A model generated the notes under the pieces. That model searched no databases. It had not been told where the DNA came from and saw only the letters and a list, made by a program, of their open reading frames with translations. A program made the position numbers and the translations under genes. A DNA stretch of 64,000 nucleotides, taken from NCBI GenBank assembly GCA_020744225.1, contig JAGMWG010000002.1, positions 1,674,001 to 1,738,000 of the forward strand. The letters are read 5' to 3'. Origin of the DNA: Paraphoma chrysanthemicola (Eukaryota > Ascomycota > Dothideomycetes > Pleosporales > Phaeosphaeriaceae). This document shows, piece by piece, positions 1 through 13,398 of this stretch. Each line of letters opens with the position of its first letter. Positions within the stretch are counted from its first letter, which is position 1.

Positions 1-3000
1 ATTAGTCTATTTTCTTCTTAGACTATTTTCTTAATTTCTTTAATTTCTATAGTAGATTCTTTTATTATTTTACTAATCTACTTAACCTAGTTATCTTATT
101 TTTTAGAGATTTCTGTATTTACTATAAGTTATAAGTAGTTATAAACTATAAAGCTATTCTATTTCTATTTATAGTATTACACTATTAGTAGTTTTATTTT
201 CTTTATATTTAGATCTTCTACTTAGAGTATCTACTTATAAATTTTCTATTCTTTTATAGTAAAGTATTTTAAAGTTAAATATTATAAGAAATTATACTAT
301 TTAGATTTATTATAGTATAAGTTCTTTATTTTCTATAAATTTAGTAAGATTCTTATAATCTAAGTAGACTATTATTAGATATCTTACTTCTTAGAAGTTA
401 GCTCTCTATTATTTAAACGCCTTCTTAATTATAAGAAGTTCTTTATTAAAGATATTATAATTAAGTTCTACTTTTATTATTTTTCTTAACTAGTAATAGA
501 TAGATTACTTATTTTAGTTCTTATCTCTCTATATAAGTACTACTCTTAGTCTAAAGTCTAAAATATTAGTTTAAATAATTATTAGTAACGTTAAGTTAAA
601 TATTTATAGAACTAGTTTCTTAGTAAATATCTTCTTTAGTTTAGAGAATAAGCTTTTATATTTCTTACTCTACGTAAATAAGATATTCTTCTTTATAAGT
701 TTAACTAATAGTTAAGTTAGTTTAGTCTATTCTAGAATAAATTTTTAGTAGTAGTTATAGAAGTCTAAGAAGAATTATACTTTTTTAAGGTTCTTTAGAG
801 TTTTCTATTCTTTAATATCTCTAATCTTAATTAAGTCTATCTTTATTACTCTTAGTTTAATAATAAACCTAAGAAAGATAGTACTTCTAATATAAAATTT
901 ATATTTCTTTAAGCTTAAGTAAAGCTTAGCTTAGAAGAGTGCGTTAAGAATTATTCTTATATATTATTTATATTCTTCCTAAGTAGTAGAGTAAATAAGA
1001 ATATTATTTAAGTATACTATTATAAATATATCTAAATATTCTCTTAGAACATTATTAATCTATTCCTAAAAGATTACTAGTGTATTAGTAAGTCTAAAAG
1101 GTATAACCTAGTATTTATAGAGTTCTTCTCTTAATTTAAATACTATTTTCTATTCTTTACTCTTTTTAATATAAATAGTATAGTATATATTTTTAATATT
1201 AAGCTGTGTAAACTATTATACTCTAAAGAGCTTATCTTATATCTTAGCTATTAGAAGTAGTAGGTAATAGTTTTTTATAGTCTTAGAGTTTATATTATAA
1301 TAGTTAACGCATAGTCTAAGGTTCTTAGTTCTCTTCTTAATAACAAAGAAGATTAGAGAGGTTACTTCTAATTTAAATAGTCTAATCTATTCTTTTTTTA
1401 GTTCTTTATTAATATATTTCTTAAGTATATCTAATTCTTATTCTATAAGTTTATATAGTAGTTATTATTAGAGCTTTGCGTTTAGAACTAAGAGTATCTT
1501 ATAGTTCTAAGATTAGTATTCTAGTAGGCTGTTATTAGATTTTTTAAATACATCTACTAGATTCTTATATTCTTTTAGTAGAGAAGTTATCTTAATTTTA
1601 TAGGTTTCTCTGCTAGTAGCTTAGAGTTAAATAATATAGTCTAGTTATTTAACAAACTTAACCTTCTTTCTTTACTAGTTAATATTAGAGTTAGCTTATT
1701 AAAGCTATAGTATTCCTAAGATAGTATTTTATTTGTTACTAATACTTATAATATTAAGAATAACTATTTCTACTTATCTATTAAGTTCTAGTAACCTATG
1801 TACTTTCTTAGTAATAAGTTCTTCAAAACTATTTTCTTTAATAGTATTTACTACTTATAGGTACTTTTTCTTTATTATTAGAATATTAAGTATTTTAATA
1901 TAGTTTCTAGAGATAAAGTTTTATATTACTCTACTATCTATTAGAGTATTAATATTGTTTTTATTTAGACTTCTATTAATATAGATATATAAGTCTAAGT
2001 TATTTACTCTCTTTATTATTTCTTATAGATAAGTTTTCTTAGACTAGAACTTAGTGTTAATCTTATTCTATACGTGTTTTAAGTATTTATTCTCTAAGTA
2101 GTAGTACTACACTCTTCTAAGAATATATTCTAATAGTAGAAGTAGTCTAGGTTTAATGTATACGTATCTATAGTGTTTTTACTTTTATACGTATTTCTAC
2201 TTATAGATTTCTATAGCTAGTAAGAGTTTTAAAATTACTCTCTTAGGTACTCTTACTAGTTATATCTAGTATAATTTCTTTATACTTTTATAGAGTATGT
2301 AATTATTATAAATATATACTACTTAAGCTATTTTGTAGTACACTAGATAGTTAGGTTAAAGTTACTTATTACTCTCTTCTTCTAGCTAGTTTCTCTATTA
2401 GTCTTTTTTACCTAGTTTTCTAGTAATAATTAGAATCTAGTATTTAATTATAATATACTAGTAATCTCTTTTATTAAGTTATACTACCTAAACTATAATA
2501 TCTTTCTACGTTTTCTTATTAGATATTATATCTTCTAAGTAGAAGTTCTATATAACCTATTTTTAGAATTTAGTAAATAAGGTTTCTATTAGTTATTCTT
2601 ATTTCTAGTTATTATATAGCTCTTTAATTATAAAAGCTACTAAAGTTTTCTTAAAGAATTATAGTATCTTTATGTAGGTAATATCTCTAATTTCTAGAAT
2701 TTCTTCTTTTTTTACTATTCTTATTTATTTTATATATTCTACGTTTTTAGTGTAGTATATTTTAAGATAGTAGTTTTTTTCTATAAGGTCTCTAATAAAG
2801 AGTAGTTCTTCTTTATCTTTTAACTCTTCTAAGTTACTATCTACTTTCTTAATTATTAAAGCTAGTATTTATATAACTTTATTAGAATCTCTTTCTATAG
2901 ATAAGTCTTTGTATTCTTCTAGTATAAGTTCTTTTTCTTTACTCTTTAGTATTCTTAGCTCTTAAGTTACTATAACTTTATTTTTTTAAGACTAGTATTC

Positions 3001-4116
3001 TATACTTTATTTACTACTTATATAAGTATAGTAAATATTATTAGTATATATAGTCTAGTATAGTAAGCTGTATTTATTTATTCTTATAAATTTTATAGTA
3101 TTTTCTTTATTAGCTACTACTCTATTCTTAGTACTATCTATTCTAGTTTATTAACTAGCGTTAGACTTCTTAGAATAGTTTCTTACTAAATATCCTATTT
3201 CTTTATATCTAAAGTATACTTCTTTCTTATAGAGTTCTTCTTTCTTTAAGTTTAGAGTGTATCTTTTCTTTTTATAATTTACGCTAAGTATTATTAAGTC
3301 TTTATAATTCTATTATTTCTTTAAGTAGTAGTTCTAACTAACTAAGAACTATTTCTTCTTACTTTAATACTAAAAGTATAAGTAATTATTAATTCTAATA
3401 GCCTATTCTACTAATACTAAAAATATTATTAGTTAGTCTATATAAATAAGTTTATATTAGATATTATTTTTAAGGCCTTTATAGTACTATACTATAAGCG
3501 CTTTTTCTCTCTAATTAAGTTTACTTATAAGTTATTTAAACTCTAAAGTATAGATTAAAGTAGACTAGGTTTATTTAAGTCTTTAGAGTTTTTACTCTAC
3601 TACTTATTTAGTATTTATCTCTCTAAAGGAGATTATAAGTTTTCTTTTAAAGTATTTATAGCTAGAGAAGATTACTATTATTTCTTTACTCTATTAGTTA
3701 GTACTATATCTTATTCTATTAATAAAGTAGATCTTAAACTATTCTATAGCTTATTCTATAAAGTAGACTACTATAAAAGATACTTTTACTATATTATTAG
3801 AGATTTTACTAGTATTAATATCTAGATAAATAGATACTATAGTAAGAAATTCTTTAAGTTTTAATTAAGTACTATTAAACTTTTTAAGTAAGCTTAGTTT
3901 TAAGAATTTATCTTAGAGCTTTACAATTATTACTATAAGGCTCTTAATCTTTTCTATTATCTTAATAGAGAACTATTTTATATTTTCTATTTCTATAGTA
4001 AGCTTCTTAATAGTAATATTATTAGTAGTATCTAAGGTTATAGTTCTTACTTTAGATAATAAAGTTTCTATTTATAATATAATTACAATATAGTCTTTCT
4101 AAACTAGTAGTTAATG
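1..4116 (-). mobile_element. Ty3/Gypsy element A, internal region (partial, RIP-degraded)
   Basis: Internal part of an LTR retrotransposon on the minus strand; its 3' end lies left of the window. It is close to the reverse complement of the first half of element B (4749-about 8,900). For example, the stretch near 385-415 mirrors 8,455-8,490, and 3,300-3,360 mirrors 5,500-5,560. By that match the gag end is at about 3.1-4.1 kb and the reverse transcriptase at about 0.7-1.6 kb. No reading frame survives: stops occur every few codons, and CpA/TpG are almost absent. The identity as Gypsy is by homology to B, whose RT, integrase and chromodomain are recognisable. Confidence 0.8.
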
Positions 4117-4315
4117 TGTAATATATAGGTTCTAACTTACTAAGAGTAGCTAATCCTAAGTAGGTAAGGCGTTAGAATGTTTAGTTAAATAGAAGGTATT
4201 ATAATTAAGTTATAGATAAGTATATATACAAAGTGTGTTAGTTACTAAAGTAATATATTAAGTAGGTATAATTCTTAACTATAGAGTGTAAAGAGTAATT
4301 TTACACGTAACTATA
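4117..4315 (-). repeat. 5' LTR of element A, inner part (split by element B)
   Basis: These 199 bp are the reverse complement of the 3' part of the B LTR (4550-4748). The inner edge starts with TG at 4117-4118, the complement of a canonical LTR-terminal CA. The LTR stops abruptly at CTATA (4311-4315), where element B begins. The same CTATA recurs at 11322-11326, after which the rest of the LTR continues. Summed without the duplicated 5 bp the two parts give 433 bp, exactly the length of each B LTR. Confidence 0.88.
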
Positions 4316-4748
4316 TGTTATAAACAGAGTTCGTTATTATAGATTAACTCTACCTCTAATTAATTCTAATATAGAGTTAAGATATAAGAAAGAAGAAACG
4401 CTAGAGTATAAAGACTACTATAATAACAGGTAGTGCAGTAAGACTAACTACAACATAGATACGTAATAGATTAGTAATCTATAATCTTAGATTACAGATT
4501 ACGAATTAAGAACCTTAATCTATATCTATAGATTAGAGATTACTTACTTCTATATAGCTACGTATAAGTGTATATTTTATACTCTGTAGTTAAGAATTAT
4601 ATCTACTTAATATATTACTCTAGTAATTAACACACTTCGTACATATACTTATCTATAATTTAACTGTAATACCTTCTACTTAACTAAATATTCTAACACC
4701 TTACTTACCTAGAATTAGCTACTCTTAGTAAGTAGAACCTATATTATA
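4316..4748 (+). repeat. 5' LTR of element B
   Basis: 433 bp, starting TGTTATAAAC and ending ATATTATA. It is repeated directly at 10889-11321 with differences that are mainly C/T and G/A transitions. Confidence 0.92.
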
Positions 4749-4899
4749 CATTAACTACTAGTTTAGAAAGACTATATTATAACTACATCTTAAGTAGAAA
4801 CTCTATTATCTAAGGTAAGAACTATAACTATAGATACTACTAATAATATTACTATTAAGAAGCTAGCTATAGAAATAGAGAATATAAAATAATTCTCTA

Positions 4900-7800
4900 T
4901 TAAAGTAATAGAAAAGATTAAGAGCTTCTAAGTAATAATTACGAAGCTTTAAGATAAACTCTTAAAGCTAAGTTTACTTAAAAAGTTTAATAGTATAAGA
5001 TTAAAACTTAAAGAATTCCTTACTATAGTATCTATTTATCTAGATATTAACTCTAGTAAAATCTTAGATAATATAGTAAAAGTATCCTTTATAGTTATCT
5101 ACTTTACAGAACAAGCTATAAAATAGTTTAAAGTCTACTTTATAAACAGAATAAGATATAGTAAAGACTAATAGAGTAAAGAAATATAAGCTATATTCTC
5201 TAGTTATAAATACTTTAAATATAAACTTATAATATTCTTTAGAGAAGTAGATACTAAATAAGTAGTAGAATAAAAACTCTAAAGACTTAAATAAATACAG
5301 TCTACTTCTATCTATACCTTAGAATTTAAATAACTTATAAGTAAACTTAACTAAGAAGAAGAAGCACTTATAGTATAATACTATAAAGGCTTTAAAGATA
5401 ATATCTAATACAAACTTATTTATATAAATTAACTAATAATCTTTTTAGTACTAGTAGAATAAGCTATTAGAATTAATAATTACTTCTACTTCTAGCATTA
5501 AAGTAAAAAGAGATAGTTCTTAGTTAGCTAGAACTACTAACTTAAGAAATAATAAGATTATAGAGACTTAATAATTCTTAGTACGAATTACAAAAAGAAG
5601 AGATATACTCTAAATCTAAAAAAAGAAGAACTCTATAAGAAAGAAGTATACTTTAGATACGAAGAAATAGAATATCTAGTAAGAAACTATTCTAAGAAAT
5701 CTAACGCTAGCTAATAAACTAGAGTAAATAGTACTAGAAATAAGGTAGTAGCTAATAAAGAAAATACTATAAAACTTATAGAAATAAATAAATATAGCTT
5801 ACTATACTAGACTATATATACTAATAATATTTACTATACTTATATAAGTAGTAAATAAGGTATAGAATACTAGTCTTAAAAGAACTAGATTATAGTAATC
5901 TAAGAGTCTAGAATACTAAAAAGTAAAGAGAAAGAACCTACGCTAGAGAAATATAAAAACTTATCTATAGAAAGAGATTCTAATAAAGTTATATAAATAC
6001 TAGCTTTAATAATTAAGAAAGTAGATAGTAACTTAAAAGAGTTAGAAGATAAAGAAAAACTACTCTTTATTAAAGACCTTATAGAAAAGAACTACTACCT
6101 TAAAATATACTATACTAAAAACGTAGAATACGTAAAATAAATTAGAATAGCAGAAAAAGAGAAAATTCTAGAAATTAGAGACATTACTTATACAAAAATA
6201 CTATAATTCTTTAAAAAGAACTTAGTAGCTTTTATAATTAAAGAACTATATAATAACTAGAAATAAGAATAACTAATAGAAACCTTATTTACTAAATTCT
6301 AGAAATAAGTTATATAGAACTTCTAACTAGAAGATATAATACTTAATAAGAAAACTTAAGAAGATATTATATACTAGGTAGTATAACTTAATAAAAGAGA
6401 CTACTAGTATATTGCAATTAAATATTAGATTCTAATTATTACTAGAAAATCTAGTAAAAAGAACTAATAAAGAAACTAGTTAGAAGAAGAAGATAATAAG
6501 TAACTCTAACTTAACTACCTAGTACACTATAAAATAGTGTAGGTAGTATATATTTATAATAATTACATACTCTATAAAGGCGTAAAGAAATTATACTAAA
6601 TATAACTAGTAAGAGCACCTAAAAGAGTAATTCTAAAACTCTTACTAGCTATAGAAATCTATAGGTAGAAATATACATAAAAGTAAAAATACTATAGATA
6701 CGCGTATATTAAACTTAGACTACTTCTACTATTAGAATGTATTCTAGAAAAAGTATAGTACTACTACCTAAAGAATAAATACCTAAAATATATATAAAAT
6801 AAGATTAATACTAAGTTTTAGTCTAAGAAAGCACACCTATAAGAAATAATAGAAACTACAAAGAATTTAGATTTCTACATCTATATAGATAAGACTCTAA
6901 ATAACGTAAAAATCTACACGCTAGTAGATAGTAGAGTAACTTAAAATTTTATCTCTAAAGAGTATATTAAAGTACACAAGATACTAACTTAATAAAAATA
7001 ATATCTATAGATAGTATATATAATTAAAGAGAACAGCTTTAAAGAACTTATTATAGAAGAAGTACATAGAATACTAGAACTTAATAGATAGATAGAAAGA
7101 ATTATTCTTAACGTTATAACTATTAGTAATAAGTAGAAAGCTATTCTAAGAATACCCTAGCTCTAATAATCTAACTCTACTATTAATTAGTAAAGAAAGA
7201 AGATTAAATTTATTAAATAACTAGATTATATTATTTAACTCTAAGTAATAAGTAGAGAAACCTATATAATTAAAACTACTTCTCTACTAAAAGAATATAA
7301 GAACCTAGTAGACATATTTAAGAAACTTAATAACAGCTTACTAGAACACTAATTCTAAGACTATAAGATACTCCTAGTTCTAGATATAAAACTCTAACAA
7401 TAACTATTATATAAACTTATAGAATATAAATTTAATATTCTTAAGAAATATATTAATAAAGAATTAGAAAAAGAATAGATTAGACTATCTAAATTAGAAG
7501 CAGCCTCTTTAATCTTCTTTATTACTAAGAAAGAAACAAAAGACCTAAGACTATATATTAATTACTATAATATAAATTCTAAAACTATAAAAAACTACTA
7601 CCTACTACCTCTAATAGCTAAAATATAAGATAGACTATTTAGAGTATAATAGTTTACACGACTTAATATTAAGAACGTATACTATACTATCTAAATTAAG
7701 AAGAGTAAAGAATAGAAAACTGCGTTTAAGTTAAGAGAAGAACTCTATAAATACTAGGTTATACTCTTTAGACTTACTAATACACTAGTAACCTTCTAAG

Positions 7801-10150
7801 AATAGATTAATAACGTTCTAAGAGAATACTTAGATATATTTATAATAGTATACTTAGATAATATTCTTATCTACTCTGCAACACTAGAAGAATACAAATA
7901 ATATATAAGAATAATTCTTAACGCACTTCTATAGACTAAGCTTTACTTTAGTCTAAAGAAATATAAATTTTATATTAGAAGTACTATCTTTCTTAGATTT
8001 ATTATTAAACTAAGAGTAATAAAAATAGACTTAATTAAGATTAGAGACATTAAGAAATAGAAGACTCTAAAGAACCTTAAGGAAGTATAATTCTTCTTAG
8101 GTTTCTGTAACTACTACTAAAAATTTATTCCTAAATAGACTAAACTAACTAAACTACTAGTTAAACTTATAAAGAAGAACGTCTTATTTATATAGAATAA
8201 GAAATATAAAAGCTTATTCTTAAAGCTAAAAGAAGTATTTACTAAAGAACTTATCTTATAGATATTTAATCTAATACTACTAATAATAGTTAAAACTAAT
8301 ACTTTAGATTTTAGACTAGAAGTAGCACTCTTATAAAAAGACGTAAATAGAAATAAATAACCTATCTTTTACTAGTTAAGAAAGATAAGTAAAGTAAAAC
8401 TTAACTATAATATCTTTAATAAAGAACTTCTTATAATTAAGAAAGTATTTAAATAGTAGAGAGCTAACTTCTAAGAAGTAAGATACAAAATAACAGTTTA
8501 CTTAGATTATAAGAACCTTACTAGGTTTATAGAAAATAAGAAACTAACTCTATAATAAATCTAAACTATATAATTCTTTATAATATTTAACTTTAAAATA
8601 CTTTACTATAAAGGAACTAAAAACTTAAGAGTAGATACTCTAAGTAGAAGACTAGAATATAAAGAAAATAAAACTATAAGTAGCGCAATCTTACGAATAA
8701 AAACAGATAGCTCTATAGTATATAATTACTCCTAACTTACTATAAATATAGAAATCTTAAAGAAATAAGATAACTAGATTAAATAGATTAGTAAAACTAT
8801 AAAAGAATCTACTACTAAGATTAAAGAAATTAAGAAAATAGTCTAGAAAGAAAATAGACTAATTCTTATCTTTAAATATATATATATTCTTAAATCTATA
8901 AGAAAAGAATTTATAAGATAATTCTACAAATTACTAATATATAGACACTAAGAGATTAAAAAAATACTATAACAACTTATAGAATAATATTACTTCTCTT
9001 ACGCATAAGTATTAGTAATATAAGTTCTAGTAGAATACGTAGACTACTACTAAAATAAAGTAGCTAGACACGCACTATATAGAGAACTCTAGCTAACTAA
9101 ACTAGTAGAAAGACCTTAGAGAACAGTTGCGCTTAACTTTATTACTAAACTCTTTAAGTTAAAAGAATCTATAATAAGAGTAAAATATAATACAATTCTT
9201 AACGTTATTAATAAATTAATAAAGTACGTATACTTTATTCTATATATTAAAGTAACTAATGTATAAGATTGCATGTATATTACAATACAGTATATTTAGA
9301 GTAAATATAGACTACCTAACAAAATAATCCTTAACTAAGACGTTAAGTTTATATCTAAATTCTAGTAAACTATGTGCGTAAAAGTAGGAATTAAGCTAGA
9401 AATATTAATAGTATTCTATCCGCAAACTAATAGTATTATAGAAAGAACTAACTAGATAGTAGAATAGTATCTAAGAACTTACCTTAACTACAGATAAGAT
9501 AATTAGGTATTACTACTACTACTAGTATAGTTCGTATATAATATATTCTAGCATAGTACTATAATAATAATACTATTCTTTGTAAACTATAAGTTTTTAC
9601 TAAAAATTGTAGAAGAACTATATTAACTTAAATCCTATAGCTAAATAGCTAAAGATAGAATAGATATAATCTAGTAAATACACTAATAACTCTATAAAGA
9701 CGTATACTTCCTTTAGAGATTAATAGATAAATACTATAATAAGAAAAGAAAGAAAGTACCTATCTTTAAAAAGAGAGAGATAGTCTAGCTACTATAAAAA
9801 AATATTAAAAGCAAAAGACTAAGTAGTAAACTAGACTACGTTAAGATTAGACTATATAAGATTAAGAAATAAATCTTACTAGTTAGCTACTATCTTGAAC
9901 TACTCTTAATAATGAAAATATACTCTATCTTTTATATTGTACTTCTAGAAAAAGTATCTTAGAACGTATAACTTATAATATATAAAGCTATAATGTATAG
10001 ATAAGATATAGAAGAATAGAAAGTTAACAAGATACTAGATAAAAGATAGTAAAATAGAAGAGATTACTACCTAATCTAATAGAAAGGCTATAATATAAAA
10101 GGAGAACTCTAAAAGAATATATAGAAACTTCTAGAGAATCTTAACTACTC
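4900..10150 (+). pseudogene. Degraded gag-pol of element B
   Basis: Translation shows stop-riddled but recognisable retrotransposon proteins. A CCHC zinc knuckle lies at 5649-5690; its Cys and His codons now read as Tyr, which fits C-to-T change. A protease-like LVDS motif is at about 6921-6940. Reverse transcriptase spans about 7440-8010, with the YLDN form of the YxDD box at about 7848-7870. RNase H follows to about 8650. Integrase runs about 9115-9600, with a recognisable YPQTN (from HPQTD) stretch near 9417-9435. A chromodomain lies at about 10,015-10,140 (KILDK ... YYLI ... KGYN). The chromodomain places it among chromoviruses. It cannot encode functional proteins as it stands. Confidence 0.85.
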
Positions 10151-10888
10151 TAAGTTGTTAGAGAACTTCTAAAGTTAAACGTAGATACTCTAGGTAATCT
10201 ACCTTGTAGTAAACTAAGAAAGACATTAAAATCTACACTTAACTTATTTTCTAATAAACTCTTAAGAGAAATAGAACTATTAAAACTACTTAGAGTAAAG
10301 GCTTAATCGCCTACAGTATTCTAAAGCGCTGCCTTCTTAGCCTTCTCTTAATCTAACTTAGCTTCTAGCGCTACTAACTGCGTTAAGAATTTCTTATCTA
10401 TATACTCTATATTCTTATAAAGATAAGCTAGATAAATCTAGCTTGCTACTAGCTTATTAAGAAGCTTCTTCTACTAAATTTCTACTTCTATAATCTACTA
10501 TTATAATTTTACTTATACCTAGTTAATAGATTACTCTAATAATACTTAGCTTAAACGTAAGAATTTTATTAATTAATGTATATTCTAATAATAGTACACT
10601 AGACAGTTTATAGAAAGCTTATACGTTTGTACAAATATACGCCTTATAAGTGTAGCTATCTTTTACTAATATAATACATAATAATCTCTTAGATAAATAA
10701 TAAGAATAAGGTATTATTTTAGAACTGTTGTACAGAATATAGTTAGTAAGGTTCTAATAACAAATAGTGCTAGGTAAAGGTATAGACGCGAATAATACTA
10801 GCTTAGATAATAGAGACTACTCTACTTATAATAATAAACTATTAGAATAAATAAACCTTTAAGCTAAAGACTTAGAAGAGAGAGATAG

Positions 10889-11321
10889 TGTTATAAACAG
10901 AGTTTGTTATTACAGATTAATCCTACCTCTAATTAATTCTAATACAGAGTTAGAATATAAGAAAGAAGAAATACTAGAGTATAAAGACTACTATAATAAT
11001 AGGTAGTGCAGCGAGACTAACTACAACATAGACACATAACAGATTAGCAATCTATAATTTTATATTATAGATTATAGATTAAGAACCTTAATCTATACCT
11101 ATAGATTAGAGATTACTTACTCTTATATAGCTACGTACAAGTGCATGTCTTATACTCTATAGTTAAGAATTATATCTACTTAATATATTACTCTAGCAAT
11201 TAATATACTTTATATATATACTTGTCTATAATTTAACTGTAATACCTTCTACTTAACTAAACATCCTAACGCCTTACCTATCTAGAATTAGCTACTCTTA
11301 GTAAGTAGAACCTACGTTATA
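10889..11321 (+). repeat. 3' LTR of element B
   Basis: 433 bp, the direct copy of 4316-4748, followed at once by the CTATA target duplication (11322-11326). Confidence 0.92.
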
Positions 11322-11560
11322 CTATATATTATACTTAATCTATAATAGTTTCTTATAGATTAGAACTAGATTTATAATCTATAATCTAAGATTACAAATT
11401 ATAGATTAGTTACATATCTAGATTATAGTTAGTCTTACTGCACTATTCCTTATTATAATAGTCTTTATACTCTAGTATTTCTTTGTTCTTATATTCTAAC
11501 TCTATATTAGAATTAATTAGAAGTAGAGTTAATCTATAATAACGAACTCTATTTATAATA
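11322..11560 (-). repeat. 5' LTR of element A, outer part
   Basis: Continuation of the element A LTR after the B insertion: 5 bp of target duplication, then 234 bp that are the reverse complement of the 5' part of the B LTR. The outer edge at 11551-11560 is the complement of the TGTTATAAA start with RIP-type changes. Confidence 0.87.
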
Positions 11561-13379
11561 CTTTACTAAAATCTACTATTATAAATAGTAGAAACGTAAT
11601 AAGTTAACTACTAAAAGAGCTACTAGCTTTAAAGAAGACTTAATTATAGCTTATACTTTAGACTATTAAATAAGATATAATATTCTCTTAATAACGTGCT
11701 ACAGCTATCTATAGAGTCTCTTAATTAATACTTAGTAATTAATATACTAGAAAGTAGTTTTAATATAATTACGCGCCTAACTTAGTAAATCTTTATCTAA
11801 TAGAGAAGAAGGTTATTATTTAGTATATACTTAATCTTAACGCGTAAGAATTTCTACTATAGCTTACTACTATTAAGAATATAGCTAATCTACTATATAA
11901 GAAGTATAGCTAACTATTAGTAAGTATTAACTAGGCTTTAACTTTTATTAAATATTACTCTAAGCTTAAAGTTAAGTTTAATTATAAGTATAACTATAAG
12001 AGAGCTTTCTATAAGAATCTTAAGATTATATAAAGCTAGTTTTAACTTATAGAGAATATAAAGACTAAGTATAGTATCTTTAATAAGAATACTTATAACT
12101 TTAATAAGTCTAGCTTTATAATAAGTATAATATTAACTAAAGTAGTAGTTATAGACTCTAAGTATTAAGAATAACTAAAATTAGTATAGTAAAGTAATTA
12201 AGAGTAGACTACTATTATTTAAGATATTAATATAACTAAGTAAGTTATTCTACTCTTTATTATCTTTTAAAGTAAGAACTATCTCTCTACTTAGTATAAG
12301 AAGAATAACTTATCTTATAACTAGGTTATTATAGTTCTTAAGAATAGCTAGATAATAAATAAGCTTAGCTTAGTATAGCTAAAGTACTTTAATACTTATA
12401 TAAAGAAGTATACTCTTAGAGAAGTATAATTACTTATTATTAATAAGTATAAGAGCTATAATTTACTTAATTTCTAGTAGTACTATAAGAAAAATAAGAT
12501 TATTACTCTCTATATATCTCTTTACTTATTATATCTTCTATAGTCTCTTAATATAGATTATTTCTTACTATTAAAGAAGATATATAGATACTAAGCTAAA
12601 AATCTAATATATAATAGAATTAGCTATATTACTAAACTTAAGTGTTTATCTTACTTTATTACTATATTTAAAAATATAATTACTAAAAGTAATATTAAGA
12701 GAGACTTTTAAGATACTAGCTTAGTCTTACTTAACGTAAAGATAGTAGTATTAAAGCTTAACGTCTATTTATATATACTTATACTACTTACTACTAATAT
12801 TATACTTTAGAAGTCTAAAACTCTAAGTAATACTTTAGAATTTAGATTATAATTAATACTAATTTAAGAGAGAATTTAAAAGCACGTTAATAGCTTCTCT
12901 ATCTATATAGTTAAGATAGTTAAAAAGCTTACTAAAGGTGTAGAGATAATAGTATATTTCTTAGTATTAATAAGTAACTAAGTTAAGAAGCTTTAAGTAG
13001 CTAATAAGACTATCTTATACTATAAATTATATAAGAGAAAGTATATAAAGACTAAGAGAACTCTTATAGCTAAAGAGAGTATATACTTAACTATCTTAAA
13101 GAAGTTTATAATATATAGTAATAGAAAAAAGATAAGAAAGAGCGCGTATACTAAGAGTAGTAAGCTAACTTAAAGATACTATAGATACTATAGTAAGGCT
13201 AGTTATAACTTATATATATATAAGTAAGTAGAAGAAATAGTCTCTAAGTAATATAAGTACTATATAGTACAGTAGATCTACTTTAAGGTGCGTTTCTACT
13301 ATTTATTATAGTAGATTTTAGTATAATCTTAGTAGAGTAGCTAACTTATTTGTATAGCTAACTCGCCTGTAGAGTACGT
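11561..13379 (+). mobile_element. pogo/Fot-type DNA transposon D (left end not recognised)
   Basis: DNA transposon carrying a degraded plus-strand DDE transposase. The right terminal repeat is at 13338-13379, ends in ACGT and is followed by TA (13380-13381), the expected target duplication of the Tc1/mariner/pogo superfamily. Read inward, the terminal repeat is a 9-nt leader followed by two copies of ACAGGCGAGTTAGCTA-like sequence with period 17; the inner copy differs only by transitions. The left end should lie close to 11,561 but I cannot recognise a matching terminal repeat, perhaps because element A inserted there. To the right D abuts Gypsy fragment C2, which it probably interrupted. 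Confidence 0.75.
11600..13225 (+). pseudogene. RIP-degraded pogo/Fot-type transposase of element D
   Basis: Stop-filled translation still follows fungal pogo/Fot transposases. A TYNFNKS stretch (from the catalytic YNFDE region) lies near 12,085-12,115. An LLIINKYKSYN stretch, derived from the LLIIDGHxSHN catalytic Asp region, lies near 12,435-12,465. An ITKLK/LSYFITIFK-like helical stretch follows at about 12,620-12,670. A C-terminal zinc knuckle of form CxxCxxxGHNxxxC lies at 13177-13221, its Cys now read as Tyr. Upstream of about 11,750 the DNA-binding domain is too eroded to define a start codon. Confidence 0.78.
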
Positions 13380-13398
13380 TAAGCTAATTTAAGCTAAT

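Larger units (their letters stand above)
4316..11321 (+). mobile_element. Ty3/Gypsy chromovirus-like element B, full length, RIP-degraded
   Basis: A 7,006-bp LTR retrotransposon with 433-bp direct LTRs (4316-4748 and 10889-11321) and perfect 5-bp target duplications CTATA on both sides (4311-4315 and 11322-11326). Coding order on the plus strand is gag with a zinc knuckle, protease, reverse transcriptase, RNase H, integrase and chromodomain, the order of Ty3/Gypsy chromoviruses. All frames are broken by stops of the kind RIP makes (CAG/CAA to TAG/TAA, TGG to TAG). It was inserted into an LTR of element A of the same family but in inverted orientation, so 1-4.3 kb and 4.3-8.9 kb form a long imperfect palindrome. 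Confidence 0.92.
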
